A model generated the notes under the pieces. It was not told the DNA's origin, did no database searches, and saw only the letters and a program-made list of their open reading frames with translations. 64,000 nt of DNA from Panaeolus papilionaceus. Taxonomy: Eukaryota; Basidiomycota; Agaricomycetes; Agaricales. The DNA lies in assembly GCA_015501605.1 (NCBI GenBank), contig JADNRZ010000001.1, positions 1,860,001-1,924,000 on the forward strand, read 5' to 3'. Both the position numbers and the translations under genes were made by a program. This document shows positions 32,435 through 45,418 of this stretch, piece by piece; the first letter of the stretch is position 1; each line of letters starts with the position of its first letter.

Positions 32435-35400
32435 ATGTCACTGAGACGATGTTTACTAGTGCATAGTTCAATACACGAACATCTACGCTCGTTAATCAAT
32501 TTCATTCACTTGTTAATTCTAGGTTCTTCTGATAGCGGCTTCGCCACATTATGCGCCATTTGGATCATCAGAATCATTACATGTTCCCTCATTCTACGCA
32601 CCTACCTTGTTCCATGGCTACTAGCGCTGATGTCCGACCACATTCGTATACGAAGCATCAGCCTCTTTTCAATCCGTGGTCTTTACTTCCGAAAAGGTTA
32701 CAAGACTTGGCGCGTGGAACGGGTAGGATATTCTTGGTTGTCTGTCCAAGGCGCGAGGCGTTTGGCAGTTAAAATCGACAATTTGAGTCTACATGTAGAC
32801 ATTGATACCACTTCGAAAGAGGTACCTAAACGCCGGCCTCGACACACTCGAAACCTCACCCTCGCAGACTTCAATCCTTCACCCCTGGCACGTTATGCGT
32901 GGCGCCTCTTTTCCTATATCACATCCCTCCTCGAGCCCTACTTTCGACCTCTTCTTCGCACATGTCTGATTGCATGTCTGCGTGTCGCCATAAGATGGCT
33001 TCCAAGAATCACCCAAGCACTCTCTTTTGATCTCCACGACACCGCAATATCATTTGCACACATACCCGGAGCCAAAATCGTTGCACAACACATCAGCTTG
33101 AATGCGACGCTTATTCTAATCGAACTAGAGCAGGCCTTGACCAACGTTGACACTAAGGAGAATGCAAGACACGACTCTCGGGCAATGCAAGGAATGGGTG
33201 CGTTGAAGAGGCGGTTGGCGGATGGCTTTCAAAGGTCTCTAGACAAGGCATGGGGGGAAATGCGAGGAACAGCCTCAATATCTCTCAAATTCTCGAATGT
33301 TGTGGGATCAATGCCCCGGTCAGCAAAGAAAGGTAGTTATTTCTTTGCCTACAATGCTAGTAACGTACTGACTGATAGAATAGATTCATTGAATGTGCCA
33401 TTCCTGCTTTCCCCTGGCGTGATTGATTTTGCAACGTCGGTGAAATTTAACCCACGAGAGGGCACGCTGGACCGACACGGGCTCGAGATCTCTCTGAAGG
33501 TTGGAGACTGCTCAGCTAAAGTTGACCTCATCAACAACATCCTGAACAAGTTGTTTCCGAAGAAAAAAGTTGTCGACCCCGCGGATATTCCGTTACCCAG
33601 TTCCATAGATACCCCTCTCGCCTCTGCCTTTACCTTTGGTTCCCAACTATCAGCCGCAATTCCTTCACCTGTTCAATCGTTTGCGTCGTCATTGTGGTCC
33701 CCATCTTCGATTCTATCTACTGAACTCAAATCACCATTCTCGGGGTTATTGTCGCCACAATCCAACAAGACCTTTTCGGCCAGAACGCCATCCTCCCCAT
33801 TCTTCAAAGCTCTTTCGGTGCGCCTCAATCACTTTACTGGTGTCCCTTGTTAATATTCTTTATAGGCATCGATGCGGCCCAAACGACGATATTTACTTCA
33901 ACCATGTCAAAGGCTAAAGGAACATCGCGATAAGGTTGGTCTCCTTAACTGTTGTTACATCTCCGACAGTATTTTAATGACATGCACAGTCACGAGGGTC
34001 CATCCTCCACAGCATTCATATATCACTCACTTCTATTGGGCTCTCGATTTTAACGGACGCCGAAACGGGTCCATATAAGGCGCTCATCAAAGACATCACA
34101 CTTGACGTGCGACTTAGTAACCCTCTGGATAGCGATTTACATACGCTTTACCTTGGATCAAGACAGTCAGACGAACCGTATGACCCGAACACCTACAGTT
34201 TCAAAATCCAGTTGAAGTCGAGCACGTTGGAGAGAGAAACCCGATTCCATGTTGTTCAGCTAGCTAGGATTGGAGTCGTCGACATTCAAGCCTTAACTTC
34301 TCAATGGCCTGCTCCAATATTTATGTCTCCACCATTTATGACCAACGATCCCAACTCCTCGTTCTTAGCCCTTCATTCACATGTTGGGGAAATCAGCATG
34401 ACGGACAGGTTTCAAGATCTTCAGCGCCTAGTCGGCATTTTACAAACAAAGGTTGCCTCCAAAGAGAAGAAGTCCAGTGATCCCCTTCCCAAACCTTCAG
34501 TACTTCATATTCCCCGACTTGCAATGCGCTTGGAGTACGGTCCAGTGACAATGCGCTTGATCTATGACCACAACGACCAACACCGTGCCATAGAGGTGCG
34601 AAATGGTGGAGGGATGATTTCGTTGATGGGGGAATACCACCGTGCTCCCCCAAATATCTCCAAATTGTTCCCAGCTGCGAGTTCTGTTGAACCTTTGTCC
34701 TGGACAAGTCAACTTACCGTCTGCATTCAACCCATCCTGACGCGTGTCCGCTTGAATCAGACTTTCGTCAACGACGGGGTAAGTACCATAGCTGGGGATG
34801 ACTTTCTGGACGATCCTCCAATCCTTTCTGTTGGAACCCTTGATATATCATTTGAAGCGAAGGCTATCGCGGAACTTGATAGTGGCCCAGAATCCATCCC
34901 CATGTTTGACCCCACTACGTTTGCGATAGAGGGAGCATTTTTGGTCGAAACTATATGCGTCGAGCTCTGGCACCCAATATCTGTAGACGCTACACTGCGA
35001 TTATTTTCTCTTATTCCTCCTATGCCGACTTCGATGGCCCCGATTGGCGTACCTCAACCTGTATTGGATCCCCAAGCTCGATTTCTTAAACTGCCCAGGA
35101 ACCTGAACGCGAAGTTCGCAATTGGACACCTCGTCGTTCTCATTACATCTCCAGACATTAGTCCTGGCGATAATATGGAACTGTCCCGTGGCTTTGCTGT
35201 GCGAACGTCCCTTTCATTGGAGTATTGCTCGTTGCGTCCTAAGCAAGAGCATTGGTTCCATCGTCCTCAAAGGAACAGCAATCGAGCCAAGTTGTCTCTC
35301 CCACCCGAGATCACTGTGGATGGGATTTCTGCATCGAAATCATTTTTACCCCTTCACGAGATTCCTTGCTTGGTGAGGTTCAAGGCACTCAACTTCCTGC

Positions 35401-38400
35401 TCAGGACTGCGGTCGCCACCCAATTTGAACCAGACGAACCAGCAATCGTTGGTCGGGAGGATGTCACTAATCCAGCCCGAGATGTCATCCGCATAAAAGA
35501 TGCCCAAATCGACGCTCGACTTTTCTGCAAGTCATCTATAGGACCATTGCATCACACGGACATATGCGAGGTGAAGGCACAAATCCCATTCATCAAGTTA
35601 GATTTCCAGCTGGCGCACATCTACAGCATCTTACTGGGTTTACAAACCATCCAAATCCTAAAGCCACCGTCAAGGAGGGCCAAACCCCACGCAGTCGCAG
35701 CGGAGGAAGATGGTTCAAAGGTCCAAACAACATTCCAAGCTACCATTCCTTGCATCCAGGCGTCTGTCAAACTTCCCACACAACAGCTGATGATCCGGGT
35801 GGATACCATAAGCGCCTCACTGAATCCAGTGGATCCACCCAAGATTAAATTAAATAGGGTCGCTGCCTACGTAGCTCTGCCGGAACAAAACAGTCGCTGG
35901 GAACGTCCAAGGAGGAACAAGTGGGACGAACTCTTGACCTTGCAAGTATGGGAACTGTGCTTCACCCCTTTGGCAGGATCAACCTGCGTCTCTGTAGATG
36001 GTGACAGTTGCCGATTCCGCATTCCTTGTGGATTCGTCTTCTCTAAGCTGGTCCACGATGCAAGTGTAGTGGTAAAAGCTGCTCGACATATTGCACATAT
36101 GGCGGCGGCTGGTTGCTACTTTGATATGCCGTCACCAACTGCTGAAGGTCCGAAGTCCGTTCCGCATTTGACAATCCGGTTGGGGTATCTATGTCTCGAA
36201 GCGCAGGATGATCCTTTTGAGAGCAAGCTGGGCTTAATCTGGCGAGCGGGAGAGGAAGCTGCGAAAAGTCGTTTAGAGCGGGAGGACGCTTTTGCGGCCA
36301 AGGTATCTACAATTGTGGCAGCCGAAGCAGTAACATCTCCGACTGGTATTACCCCAGACGGAGAGACGCATTACCAGTTCAACTCTCGGCACACCGTCTC
36401 GATTGAAGAAGCTCGACGAAGATTGGACGATGTGCACTTCCTGGACTGGAACTTGCGATTACAACATGCTGAGGAATATCGATGGGAAAAAGAGAGTTCT
36501 GTGCTTCGATGTTTGAATGGATCTTACGATGCGATCTCTTCAGACATCCCACTTCCGCCCTTCATGAAGATCCCACCCGTGACGTCTGATCCTCCTCTGA
36601 TTCGCGCCATGTTCCAAAATCTTTGCCTGACCATCTCCCCACCATCATTCGAGATGGATCAACTACCTGATGTAATGCACGACCTAGGCAATGGCTTGCC
36701 TCGAGATACTGAATTTTCTTTGTTGGTCCCTATGCATATTCATTTTACGCTGTCCTCATTGAGGATATCTCTCCGTGATTACCCATTACCCTTGGTCCAT
36801 ATCCCACCACGAGCAGATAGCAGCCAAATCGCTTGGACATTTGACACGGACGTTATCATCGCTGAGGAAATGGGCACAGATCTCTCTGTTGACTGGGTGG
36901 ACTGTCCAATCATTACCCCCGACCTCGTTTTACATGGTGAAACTCCGTTTTCTGTCGCTGTGCCAAAGACGATCATGCCTGTGAAGACGTACGCAGCTCC
37001 TGTTATCAAGGTCACGACCCCAGAACCGACATGTTTTGGGTGGGGAGTAAGCTATACCCCCACTATTCAAGACGTTATGCGCGTCGTGGACACGCTATCT
37101 AGTGTACCACGCGACAGTTCTCCTCCTCTTGGCTTCTGGGACAAGGTAAGCTGCTGCACATCTCCCTCGTGACACTCATCTGAGTATTTTTATAGCTCCG
37201 TCTCGTGCTGCACGGAAATGTGAAACTAACATTTGTGGGAGACATCCGGTTCTATATGAAAGGTAAAAATCTCCATTTTCCCCCCTACTATACATTCAAG
37301 TTGTTACAGGGAGCCGCGATCCGTTCAACGTCATCGATGCTGGGACCGGTTTCGTGTTATCATGGCAAGGATCCCCAGAAATCAGGATAGGCTATGAGAA
37401 TTACCAGAAGGAACTTATCCAGGTCCTGAGCGATGAAATGCTCATCGCCATCCCAAAGTGAGTGAAGGTCGTTGCGCCCACAAATTTACTAAACAGCTCC
37501 TAGTCTTGATCATTTGAATGCCTCTCTCAGCCACCTAAAGACCAAGTCTTACAAGAAAGTATGCGCGCATCTGACCGCAGGCGTTCGGTTTGGTGTAGGT
37601 TTCGTCCTCGAGAGAGCCTGTGATCCTGGGTGCAGTTATTGCCAGGGATCCGACTTTTACCGAGATTGTAGGTACTTTACCTTCCGACCTCATTACGACG
37701 TAACTCTAGAGAAAAAGGCAACAACTCCAATGAGAAAGGTAAGCATTCCAACGCAGTACATCTACGATTGTTTTCAAGCATATGTATATGACAGGGTGCG
37801 GATGACTCGCATCGAGGATTCCGCTCGGACTTCATTCACTTCTCGCTCTCACTTGCGTCGGCAACGAAAACGAAAGACAACAAGAACGCTCACAAGCCTA
37901 GCAATCTGCACTTGACGCCGAAAACCTTCGCCCACTTTTGGGCATGGACTGCATTGTTCGATGGCGCTTTGTCTTTACCTATCAGGCAGGGGAATTACTA
38001 TCCTCCACGACTGATATCTCCCAAGTTTGGAAGACACCTTGCAACCATCAAGTATCGGTTCTCTATTCCTAAACTGTATTTTATGCACGGGTATATCGAT
38101 GACTCCAGAGAGAGTGCGTACTTGCTACATGTAACTCGTCATCAGCTGATAATTTTGGATAGCATGGTTGGACGGTGTTACAACTTGGGTTGGAATCAAG
38201 GGTAAAGTCGACGATTTACAGGCCGATTTACATCAAAGAGAGGAGGACCTTGGAGGGGCCGATGCGGTTCGAGACGATCGTAATGTGGTCCGGAAAAAGA
38301 ATATGTATGCGGCTGAGGTGGTGATGCAAGGCCTAGAGTTGCGTGCTTTGCTAGCAACATTCTCCGAGCCCCTGAAGAAAAGCGTCGACATCAGTGAGAC

Positions 38401-41400
38401 CGCGCAACGCAGCAATTACAGGAAACACACAGACCTTCCAACGATTACCTCTGAATCTATTTGGAATGATTTAGAAGATTTCGTGGAGGTCGACTGGACT
38501 CCTCCATCTATCCCAGTTCTCAACGCACTACCCCTAGCAAGTTGTCCGCACTTCACCTACTGCAAACGCAACACTGCCCTTCCTGGGAATCAAGCTAAAA
38601 TCAGCAAATTTGGCACAGAACACTCTCATGTCTGCTTGCTTGGCAAGGAACCTTGTGCGTCTCTTTCCCCCACTCATGTTCTGCTTTCTCATTTTTCACA
38701 GCTGTATCACGCACACAAATATCGCTAGCGTCTAATCGAGTGGCACAGTTGAAGCAGCAAGCAAAGGACAAGATAAGAAATGGCAAACCGGGAACCACCG
38801 TAAGTTGTTTGTCAACATAACGGTTGAAATATTTTACGATTGACTGATACTGCAGGCTCATTCGCTGGAGAAAATGATTGCTCTCCTAGAAGATTACATC
38901 ACCGTCCTGAATGAAGCCGATGTCAAATCTCAGTTCAGCCAAAGCATCCCTTCTGTCAATTACTACCTTCCTGCTGATATTGTGTCATCGGATGAATGGG
39001 CAGAATTTGATAATGTATATCAAGTTCATTGCCCCAGCGTTTTTCTTGACAGCGCAGTTCGTGATGTATGTCGCCTACTATTTTCGGCTGAGATGCTCGC
39101 TAAATGGCTATATCCAGATCATGATGCAATACTATTATTGCTCCAGAGATAGACGTGGTTTCGAATATCACCTTTCAACGAGGTTGGCCAATTTTCGTAT
39201 CTATTTGCCTCACACACTGATGAGCAATATAGAGCCGTGAAGTTTATTCGCGACCAGGCCAAGGCTGCCCTGGCTACTGCACGGTCTGGGGAGAAGGACA
39301 AAGACAAGGCCACCAACTCTGCGCAAGCTGCCGCGTCTGCTCTGCGCAAACTTCTGAAGGGTGATAACAGCACCAAGATTTCTGTTGACCTTGCGAAGGA
39401 TAAACCTCTTCCTGACCAGCACCGACCAATCGACCCTCTTGATGGTTGGGCTGATGGCGTGTCGCTCTTGAAGAGTCACTGTTTCCTCCTCTTGAAACCC
39501 CAAATCGTCCTTCATGGAGAGGGCCCCACAGATTCTTGCGTGGTCGCTGCTGCTCAAGGCAAACTTCAGTCGTTTGCTATCATGGATACACTCAACGCCG
39601 ATGACCCTGTCACAGGAAAGGTCATGTCCAGGTAAATTTATCCCGAAGTCCCGGTCTTGCACTTTATCTGATGTTACATGCATATAGAAATTATGCCTCG
39701 CTTTCTGGTTTGCAAGTTTTTGCGCCTACTCACGCAACTGCATCTCTTGACGGCTCTGTACCCCTGGAAGTACTGATAGACCTTCGTTGCGAAAGCCGAT
39801 CCTTCGAACGGCTTGTACCTCAAGCAGACGCTACATTCCACTACGATAAATTCAATCGTTTAAGACTGCGTAACAATATAACGAGTGGCGCAGCGAGGGC
39901 CAGTGATTATGCCAGTGGTTCAAATGAAGATACACACCTACGTGACCAGACTGTATGTATCCCCTTAACAATAAAGGAAGAAGCGATACTCACTCTCAAT
40001 TTAGGATTTGATTCGAGTCCATATTCCTAGGTTTACAATGTCTGCAAATGCCGAACATTTCCAAGCCATATCCAGTATCCTCACCAAACTTTTGCTGTTC
40101 TCCGACCCCGCCCACAAGACTCGGCTGGATAGGTTAGAGACGCTTATTTTCACCTATGACTTCACAGACCTCAACTCTGCTGCGAACGTCGTTACGAGTT
40201 TGCAAGGTCGCTTACGAGATGCACTCGAGACCGAAAAACTTGCGCTCCGCAATCCGCGCTTTTCTGAATCGGAGGAAGGTCGAATCAGGCTACTTCAAAT
40301 CCAGTTCGATATCTTCCTCCTTGCAGAAGAATTGAATCTTCTATTTGACGCTATCAAGATGGCGCAAGACAGATTTGACGATCAAGCCACGCAGAAGTCT
40401 GCACTTCTTCTACACGCTTCATCGACGGAGATTTCGTGGAGGATGCTAGATGCTCGCAGGAATCTTTTGTCGAAACTTGTTGTGGCCAACATCAACTTTT
40501 ACTGGCTGAGCCGTCAAGATAGTTCAACTGTCAACCACCTATCCATTGGCAATTTGACTGCATTTGATGGCTCTCGGTACGCTATCTGGGCTGAGATAGT
40601 ATCCAAATACGATGAACCGTCAAACCACCCCCTCTTCAAGGTAACCGTTCTGCTTTACCTGGTTTATCGACTTGCTAACCGTTCGAATAGCGAGGGTTGT
40701 TTTTGGTGGCCAATTGGACGATCTTGGCGCCAGTTGGCGGCATCACAATATATGAATGCTTTGAGTTGACGCTTCACCCGATAAGGTTGCAAATTGACGC
40801 CAAAGTCGGCCGTAGGATAATGGAGTATATCTGGCCGAACCGAAAAGAGGAAGAAGAGGCCGAGAAAGAAAAACCTACTCCAGTGGAACCGACAGAAATC
40901 AAAAGCCCTGCCCCTGGTCGTTCATCCATAGACTCTCCGCGGGCGCTTTATGGTCCTGGAACGGTCGACAATGACTCTACATTACTAGCTCCGCGCAAAT
41001 TAGCCAATTCAAGATCGTTCACAGATTTGCGGTCGGCAAAAGGTGGAAGTGGAAGCAATACACCCTTCCTTAACGCGCCAGGTTTTCTCCAAAGGTCTCG
41101 TTCATCCGATCGTCTCAACATATCAAATTCTTCGGACCCGCCTCATTCAACACCTGGGCCAAGCCAAGCCATTGAACTTGAACCAGAGTCGAGTGAGACG
41201 AAGAAAAAGGATGTGGGGGATGCACAAGTTATGAAGACTCGCTCATCCCAGAAAAGCTTTATTCTTGTTCGGATTTCCAGGTGAGATTGGCCCTTGCCCT
41301 TCTAATAATGCTTCTGACTTTTTTTGCCCTCCAAGTGTACATCTGTTGCTAAGTATGGTCAAAGAAGGTTCATTTGAGTGCCACGACGCCAAAATCAAAA

Positions 41401-42045
41401 CCAGAGAACTCGAGTATAAAAACCAAACTTGGAGTGTGCGTCCTCTCACATGTTTAAATGACTCACATATACTGATTTTAATTTTAGTTTGAGGAGTTGG
41501 TACAACAGTTCATTCCTTCCAACAAGAATTGGAGGGGCTGGGTCAAGATGGCGTTTCATCAGCCACTCGTTCCAGTTCTTCCTGTCGCAAAAGAACTGCT
41601 CTCCAAGACGAAATGGACGGCATCGAAGAGTAATTCAGTTCACGACAACCCTTTTAGATTGCTCCACCCTTCACAGATGCTGGTGACAGATGACGATAAC
41701 CGGCTTAATTTCCTGCAGAGCGACCCCTATCGGAAGGATGGGAAATCATTGTGGCGGAATCCTTTAAAGCAGAAGGAGGAGGAGCCCAAATTGACATCGA
41801 AACCTTTAACGTCAGAACCAGAACCCATGAACGACCAAGCTGAAACTGAGGAGCAGGCGCCAGCTGGTCGCAAACGTGTCAAAAGTCTTTTTGGAAAGAG
41901 TTCGAGACGAAGCACATCAAAAGCGCAGGGATCAACTAGCGGTGTAAGTTTGTCTTTTATTTCCATTGTAAAATGAAGTCTGAACGTATTTTGGCTACAG
42001 CGTAAATCAGAGGATACGCGTAAGAACTCTAGTGTTGAGATCTAA
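32435..42045 (+). CDS. FMP27: Bridge-like lipid transfer protein, FMP27/Hobbit (BLTP2) family
   Basis: This is the largest gene in the window, encoding about 2,900 residues. FMP27/BLTP2 proteins form long hydrophobic grooves at ER-plasma membrane and other contacts. The first exon has a membrane anchor (IWIIRIITCSLILRTYLVPW), then RIRSISLFSIRGLYFRKG and ERVGYSWLSVQGARRLAVKI, the Fmp27 N-terminus. A 3-kb exon covers most of the groove. Family blocks include LDDVHFLDWNLRLQHAEEYR, RWEKESSVLRCLNG, PRDTEFSLLVPMHIHFTLSS and GNVKLTFVGDIRFYMKG. Later blocks are HLTAGVRFGVGFVLER, KTFAHFWAWTALFDGALSLP and VNYYLPADIVSSDEWAEFDN. The C-terminal domain has PLFKRGLFLVANWTILAPVG and SFEELVQQFIPSNKNWRGWV, with a basic Ser-rich tail ending SVEI at TAA (42043-42045). 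About fifteen introns are present. The start at 32435 is the likeliest; an internal Met (MSDHIRIRS) is possible but would lose the anchor. Confidence 0.93.
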
Positions 42046-42168
42046 ATATTTATTTGTAAAATTATAATTATATAATTTAATTTATTGTATTGATGACATC
42101 ATTATTTGAAGTGATCAAGGTTTGACATTGACTTTGCTGCCTGCTTTTCTTTCTTTCTTCTGTTGGAC

Positions 42169-44390
42169 ATGCCTTCTATAAAAATCAGAGGTCGTCCATA
42201 TACCAACTTGCAGGAGGTATTCAATGCTCCTCAGGACACCCAACAAGATACCCAAATATCACCTGTAAACAGAGTTCATACTCAGAGGTCTTTACCTGGA
42301 CTTTGGACAGCTGCCCATGACCCACAGACTCAACCATCAGATACTCCTGCTGTCGTTGTTCGCCCACGAGCTCTCACAACGAGTAGTCGTGTTTATGCCC
42401 ACACCCTAAGAAACTCCCAGATTCGTCAATCAACAGCCGGACGCACTGAACCTCCTCTCGACCTACTTGTACCAATACCCACAGCTTCTTCACCCAAAGA
42501 CCTCTATCCTACAGCGGAAGAGCAGCTACAACCTGTCATTGCTCATGGATCACAGGCTGATCTTAGACTCCCTGTTCATACACAACCCGGCCTCGTGGAG
42601 AGGTCGCTTAATGAACCTACCGAAGACGGACATACCGATCCTACTCAGCACCGCTTGCACCATCATGACGACGTAGTTGAACACTTGGACGTTATTGGTA
42701 CATCCCCTGTTCCTCTCATTATCACCAACGTCTCAACACTCCTTTTCTTTTTCATTTGGACTTAGATTCGCAGGTCGCCGTCGTTTCTAATCTCACCAAT
42801 GCCGTCAACGCCATCGTGATGTAATTCAACTTTCTCCCTACGAGTTGCATTCTATTAACCAAACACTATCCAGACCCCCTTCAGCATGGTACTCTCGAAA
42901 ACCCGTTCTCGTCTTACCTAGAACTCCCCGCAGATACCACGGGGAACCAGGCAACGTTTTTGAAGACTCTCTCGATCGTCATGTAAACGACGTTTTGGAA
43001 CGTCCTTCCAAAGCACGCCGCACCCTTATGGGTGTTTGGTCATTCCTAAAAACTCGTGAGTGCCGCGTACACTATCTTGTGTATTTTTATCCAACCCCTC
43101 TTGCAGCTATGGGCGTATGTGACCCGAATCCTCCTTCATGTAGCTAGTCGATGACAACCCATTTAGATCATAACAGGCATCTATGGTTTTCTTGTTGGTG
43201 GGAATACAGGATTGCTGCACCACTCTTCGTTTCATTTTCTAACATCTCGCTTACTCAGTGTTTTGGGGTGCCGCAATCGTCATCTTCCTCGCCAAAATCA
43301 TCAATCTTCATGACGCTAACCTTCAAGGATTTTGGGTGGAGGTTTCTTCCCAAGTGGAAACAGGTGAGAGCCCCTGAACCAATTCTTCCCCTGGTATTGA
43401 TTCTCTGGGTGTAGGACTGTTCACGGTGACTAGCGTGGGCCTAATCCCATCAAGAATTTTGGATACAACACGTAAGCTAATTCACCCTAGCTAATTCCTA
43501 GTTGCATATCCAATGTACGACACAATAGGCATCTGGAAAATCTGGCGTTATCGGCAGAAAACCATTAAACTACGCAAGAAAGCGGGTCTTCCTCAGTTAT
43601 TTGACATGGACGACTTACCGGATCCGTATTATGACCCGAATTATGTTCACGTCCTGACAGAAGCAGAGCAAGAAGACCTGCATCGCCGTATGTCACTCTC
43701 AGCAGTAACCCCTAGTTAATTCTATATTTACACAATCCTAGAACAACGTAAATTCCAGTACTCCCAAACATGGTATCGCGCACATGGAACGGAAACACAC
43801 AGGGTAAGATTGAATTTAATGGATGTGTCCCTCCACTCTCACTTTCTCCAGGCATTCCCTATTAGCATGGCTCTGTGGATCTGTCTCATGAATGATGGAA
43901 ACTCGATTTTCCAGGTCAGCCGTTCAATGCGAGGCATGATATGTGCAACGTTGCTTAATAAATATAATAGATATTCCTTTGCGGTACAATGTGGGGCTTG
44001 AATCGGTGAGCGGTGTTTCCATCTGCTCTTAAAGCTGGATGCTTATCTTACACTAGATTTCAACGACCCGCGTGGAGTACGGGGATTCTGATACCAGCCA
44101 GTTTTTTGTGTGGCATTGCTGCTGCCGTTCTTATTTGGAGAGGCGGAGAGCGTACCAAGCGCGTAGAGGAGGTCAAGGAACGCCTGCGAGCAGCCTTGCT
44201 GGAGAAGCATCCAGATGATCCCCAGGTACAAATTGAACGACCGGAAGACGTGATCCAAAACGAGAAGGGCGGAGAAGCAGTCGTATCCCAGCTTCTCCAA
44301 CCAAACACTATTCCACCACTGAATTCACCAACAGATATTGACGAGCACATGCTAATCCCACCGGCAGAGGATATTCACAAACTAAACTGA
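42169..44390 (+). CDS. DUF2985 fungal integral membrane protein
   Basis: The function is unknown; the family is common in fungi. The ATG at 42169 opens MPSIKIRGRPYTNLQEVFNA and a long polar N-terminal region rich in Pro/Thr/His. Next come RRTLMGVWSFLKT and a membrane block spread over several small exons. It reads roughly MGIITGIYGFLVG, VFWGAAIVIFLAKIINLHDA, NLQGFWVEVSSQVETGLFTV and TSVGLIPSRILDT. The DUF2985 core follows: IWKIWRYRQKTIKLRKKAGL, PQLFDMDDLPDPYYDPNY, then TWYRAHGTETHRAFPISMAL. The last membrane segment is STGILIPASFLCGIAAAVLI, with an acidic cytosolic tail ending DIHKLN at 44390. An in-frame TTG just upstream is not used. Exon boundaries in 42760-43260 and 43720-44060 are uncertain. 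Confidence 0.8.
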
Positions 44391-44463
44391 TTGTATATTG
44401 TCGTTTCTCATTTTTATTCTGGGTTTTGTTGTAGGTACATAAGGACATGCTATTTAGGTGGAA

Positions 44464-45418
44464 CTATGCAGATTCTAGACGTTGCTGATAAGCTGCCCAT
44501 CCCTCGGCCATGTACCGTTCAGCCTTTCGTGAGATTGTATCGACCGCGCTCAAATCAGTGCCATAGATTCCTCGACCAACGATGATGATATCGGTTCCCG
44601 AGCTCACAATAGCTTCTTGCGGTGTTCTATATTGCTGGCCCATAGAGTCGCCCTTACTGTCTAGCCCAATCCCAGGTGACATGATTATAAAATCTTCTTG
44701 AGAGACATCTTCATCTGGAGAGGCGCCCACACCCTCCATTCGACGTTGGGCAATGAAACCTATGACAAAGTCTGGATTCTGACGAGCCATTCGAACAGCC
44801 TCTTCCGTATATGATCCAACAGCCAGTGAGCCTTTTGTACTCATCTCTGCCAGTAGCAAGAGGCCCCGTCCAAGGGGGAGTCCAACGGAAGAGAGGCCCT
44901 GGATAATTGATGGGCCTGGAACGACATGTGCGTTGGTTACATGGGACCAGCTTGCAATTTTATGCACACCGCTAGAATACTGCAGCGCGACGGTGTTGCC
45001 TGGTTCGATGTCAAAACTTGCCGAAATCAACGGGTCGAAGCAGGACGTACCGATGTCTGCGAACTTTCGGTCCTCAAAATATACAAAGTCGTACTTTCCA
45101 CTCAGGTGATGTAGCCTCTCTATAAGGGTTGATTGCCAATCTTCGAGGATGTCGACATGTGTCTTGAGTAAAATTTTAATCAGACGAGTCAGGGCGTAAA
45201 GTAGAGTGAAATATAATTGCCTTGATCATGCAGACATAGGGTCCAACTGCCTCGATGATAGCGATAAGATCGTCAGCTTTGGTGACATCGATGCTAACGG
45301 CAAGGTTGGATTTTTTACGCTCGATTGTTTCAAGAATGAGCTTTGCCGTAGGGTTCTTGAAATTCAAGGCACGTTGAGCATATGTCAACTTGTAAGGTGC
45401 GGGCTGGACTGCAGACAT
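44464..45418 (-). CDS. URA3: Orotidine 5'-phosphate decarboxylase
   Basis: Catalyses the last step of UMP synthesis, removing CO2 from orotidine monophosphate. The ATG at 45416-45418 gives [20 protein letters not shown]. Then [20 protein letters not shown] and PYVCMIK precede an intron (45220-45163) with a GC donor, restoring [25 protein letters not shown] carries the catalytic Asp-Lys-Asp. A second, GT-AG intron joins it to [20 protein letters not shown], then [31 protein letters not shown] and [11 protein letters not shown] at the phosphate site. The protein ends YQQRLESA. All active-site residues are present, and the length of about 280 residues is usual for basidiomycetes. It is divergent from PCF11, with a palindromic element between them. 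Confidence 0.96.

Noticed and set aside
33838..33960. Suspected frameshift in FMP27 after the first exon, because the second exon reads well in another frame
   Set aside because: Canonical splice sites join ALS to ASMRPKRR and HRDK to SRGSIL, all in phase 0, so no frameshift is needed.
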